From Desulfatitalea sp. BRH_c12 (lineage in GTDB: Bacteria; Desulfobacterota; Desulfobacteria; Desulfobacterales; Desulfosarcinaceae): a stretch of 64,000 nt of DNA. The stretch lies in the NCBI GenBank assembly GCA_000961655.1, contig LADR01000023.1:124001-188000 (forward strand), written 5' to 3'. Both the position numbers and the translations under genes were made by a program. This document shows, piece after piece, positions 62,915 through 64,000 of the stretch. The stretch's first letter is position 1; the number at the start of each line of letters is the position of its first letter. The notes below the pieces were generated by a model. That model saw only the letters and a program-made list of their open reading frames with translations, was not told the DNA's origin and ran no database searches.

Positions 62915-64000
62915 CTATACCCTGTGGCCGTAAACGGTGCCGTCCTGATCGATGCGTTCAATGTGTACAGTCACCAAACTGTTTTCTTTAACATTTATGC
63001 CTGATATAAATACCTGTACATAGTTATCACTCAATCCGCTGGCATAGCCAGTAGATTGATCGGCCTTTTCAATAAGCACGGTCAAGGTGCGGCCGATCAT
63101 TGACCTGTGAAATGCCGAGCGTTTTTTTTCCCCTAACTCGCGTAGTCGCTTGGAACGTTCTTTGGTGATCTTTTGGGGCACTTTCTCCTTGAAGGCAGCT
63201 GCCGGCGTGCCCTTGCGCGGTGAAAATGGAAATACGTGCAGATAGCTGATCGGCAAGCTTTCGATGAGACCATAGGTTTGCATGAAGGCTTCTTCGCTTT
63301 CGCCCGGAAATCCGGCGATCACGTCCACACCGATTGCAACGTCACGGATATGATGATGTATTTTTTCAATGGTTTGCTTGAAAAAATCCCGGTCGTATGG
63401 ACGGCCCATCCGTTGCAACAGTTCATTTGCGCCGCTTTGCAGCGGAATGTGAAAATGACGACATATCAAACGGTCAGGGTGATTGATCAATTGTATCATC
63501 CGGCTGTCGATTTCAGTCGGCTCGATCGAGCTGATCCGAATACGGTCAACCGAAGGCGCATCCACCAGAGATGCCAAAAGCGCGGTCAGATGCGTTGAAG
63601 GGTCAAGGTCCATGCCATAAGCGCCGAGATGGATACCCGTCAGCACCACTTCCCGTAAGCCAGCAGCACCCAGTCGACTCAGGTGAGCGCGCACGTCTTC
63701 GGGCGGCATGCTGCGTGAGCGTCCGCGGGCATACGGGACGATGCAGTATGTGCAACGGGTATCGCATCCATCCTGAATTTTAAGAAAAGCACGGGTACGT
63801 GCCTGATCGGCCACTGCGGGCATGGCAGGAAAAATAGCTTGGTCGTGCGGCGATCCGGTCGAGCCTGTTAGGCAACTACCAGGGGCAGACACGGACAATA
63901 AATCGGCAATGCGCATTTTATCACGGTGGCCGATGATCTGATCGACACCTTCGATCACACGGACTTCGTCAGCGGCGGTTTGCGCGTAACAACCGGTGAC
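62915..64000 (-). CDS. mtaB: tRNA (N6-threonylcarbamoyladenosine) methylthiotransferase MtaB, 5' end beyond the window
   Basis: MtaB converts t6A37 to ms2t6A in tRNAs using two iron-sulfur clusters and S-adenosylmethionine. The open frame continues past the window edge: the bases upstream of the apparent GTG at 63958 read VTGCYAQTAADEVR, including one N-terminal cluster cysteine. The radical-SAM motif is CDTRCTYCIVPYARGRSRS, with GIHLGAYG, PLQSGANELLQRMGR and VDVIAGFPGESEEAF following. The C-terminal TRAM-like domain ends GTVYGHRV. About 360 residues are present. Its stop converges on the membrane-protein gene. Confidence 0.93.
   Translation of the reverse strand, partial: VTGCYAQTAADEVRVIEGVDQIIGHRDKMRIADLLSVSAPGSCLTGSTGSPHDQAIFPAMPAVADQARTRAFLKIQDGCDTRCTYCIVPYARGRSRSMPPEDVRAHLSRLGAAGLREVVLTGIHLGAYGMDLDPSTHLTALLASLVDAPSVDRIRISSIEPTEIDSRMIQLINHPDRLICRHFHIPLQSGANELLQRMGRPYDRDFFKQTIEKIHHHIRDVAIGVDVIAGFPGESEEAFMQTYGLIESLPISYLHVFPFSPRKGTPAAAFKEKVPQKITKERSKRLRELGEKKRSAFHRSMIGRTLTVLIEKADQSTGYASGLSDNYVQVFISGINVKENSLVTVHIERIDQDGTVYGHRV

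Overview
The window reads as a chromosomal segment of a Gram-negative bacterium of the Desulfobacterota (former Deltaproteobacteria), probably close to the Desulfobacterales. Pointers are a split ATP synthase locus holding only atpZ-atpI-atpB-atpE, a DUF4416-yicC-remA-gmk block, a glutaconate-type CoA-transferase with its own membrane protein, a TAXI-type TRAP transporter, several GAF/sigma-54/PilZ signalling proteins, and LPS heptose and lipoprotein genes. This is inference from gene content; no database was searched. Most of the window is housekeeping DNA. I see no phage, plasmid, insertion sequence or CRISPR array.

Layout. 0-5.5 kb: heptose synthesis (gmhA, hldE) behind an uncharacterised deoxyhypusine-synthase-like gene, a UDP-glucuronate decarboxylase, a Trm112-like protein and a DUF4416 protein. 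5.6-12.1 kb: yicC, remA, gmk, rlmB, icd, comF, pgeF, pyrK. 12.2-14 kb: membrane-sector ATP synthase genes with a terminator. 14.1-19 kb: uvrA (minus) facing away from a divergent dnaA homologue across a 0.7 kb AT-rich gap. 19-24.5 kb: minus-strand rpsF-rpsR-rplI and dnaB-hflX, plus an inositol monophosphatase and a small Cys protein. 24.7-30.4 kb: tRNA-Lys(CTT), a degenerate KptA homologue, hemL, a lipoprotein, an M23 peptidase and a sigma-54 activator.

30.7-35.7 kb: mpl, then a biotin locus (birA, bioY and an ECF ATPase/permease pair) behind a BirA-type palindrome, then tRNA-Lys(TTT) and tRNA-Glu(TTC) with promoter and terminator. 35.8-42.4 kb: CoA-transferase A/B with a Gate-domain membrane protein, divergent from a TAXI-DUF1850-TRAP permease operon. 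42.7-49.3 kb: khpA, an orphan ABC binding protein, a two-gene sensor-kinase pair, a conserved hypothetical protein, a PilZ protein and radC. 49.3-56.1 kb: a HisH-HisF fusion of eukaryotic HIS7 type, truC, pdxR divergent from pdxST, and lgt. 56.4-62.9 kb: a PilZ gene behind a sigma-54 promoter, then a chemoreceptor behind a sigma-28 promoter followed by cheW, a HAMP protein and a large unknown coiled-coil membrane protein. The window ends inside mtaB.

The least explained parts are the 57-63 kb receptor-CheW-HAMP-membrane protein cluster without CheA, the divergent DnaA beside degenerate DnaA-box-like repeats, the paired kinase genes at 45-46.7 kb, and a set of short palindromic repeats at 28.8, 38.7 and 51.4 kb.
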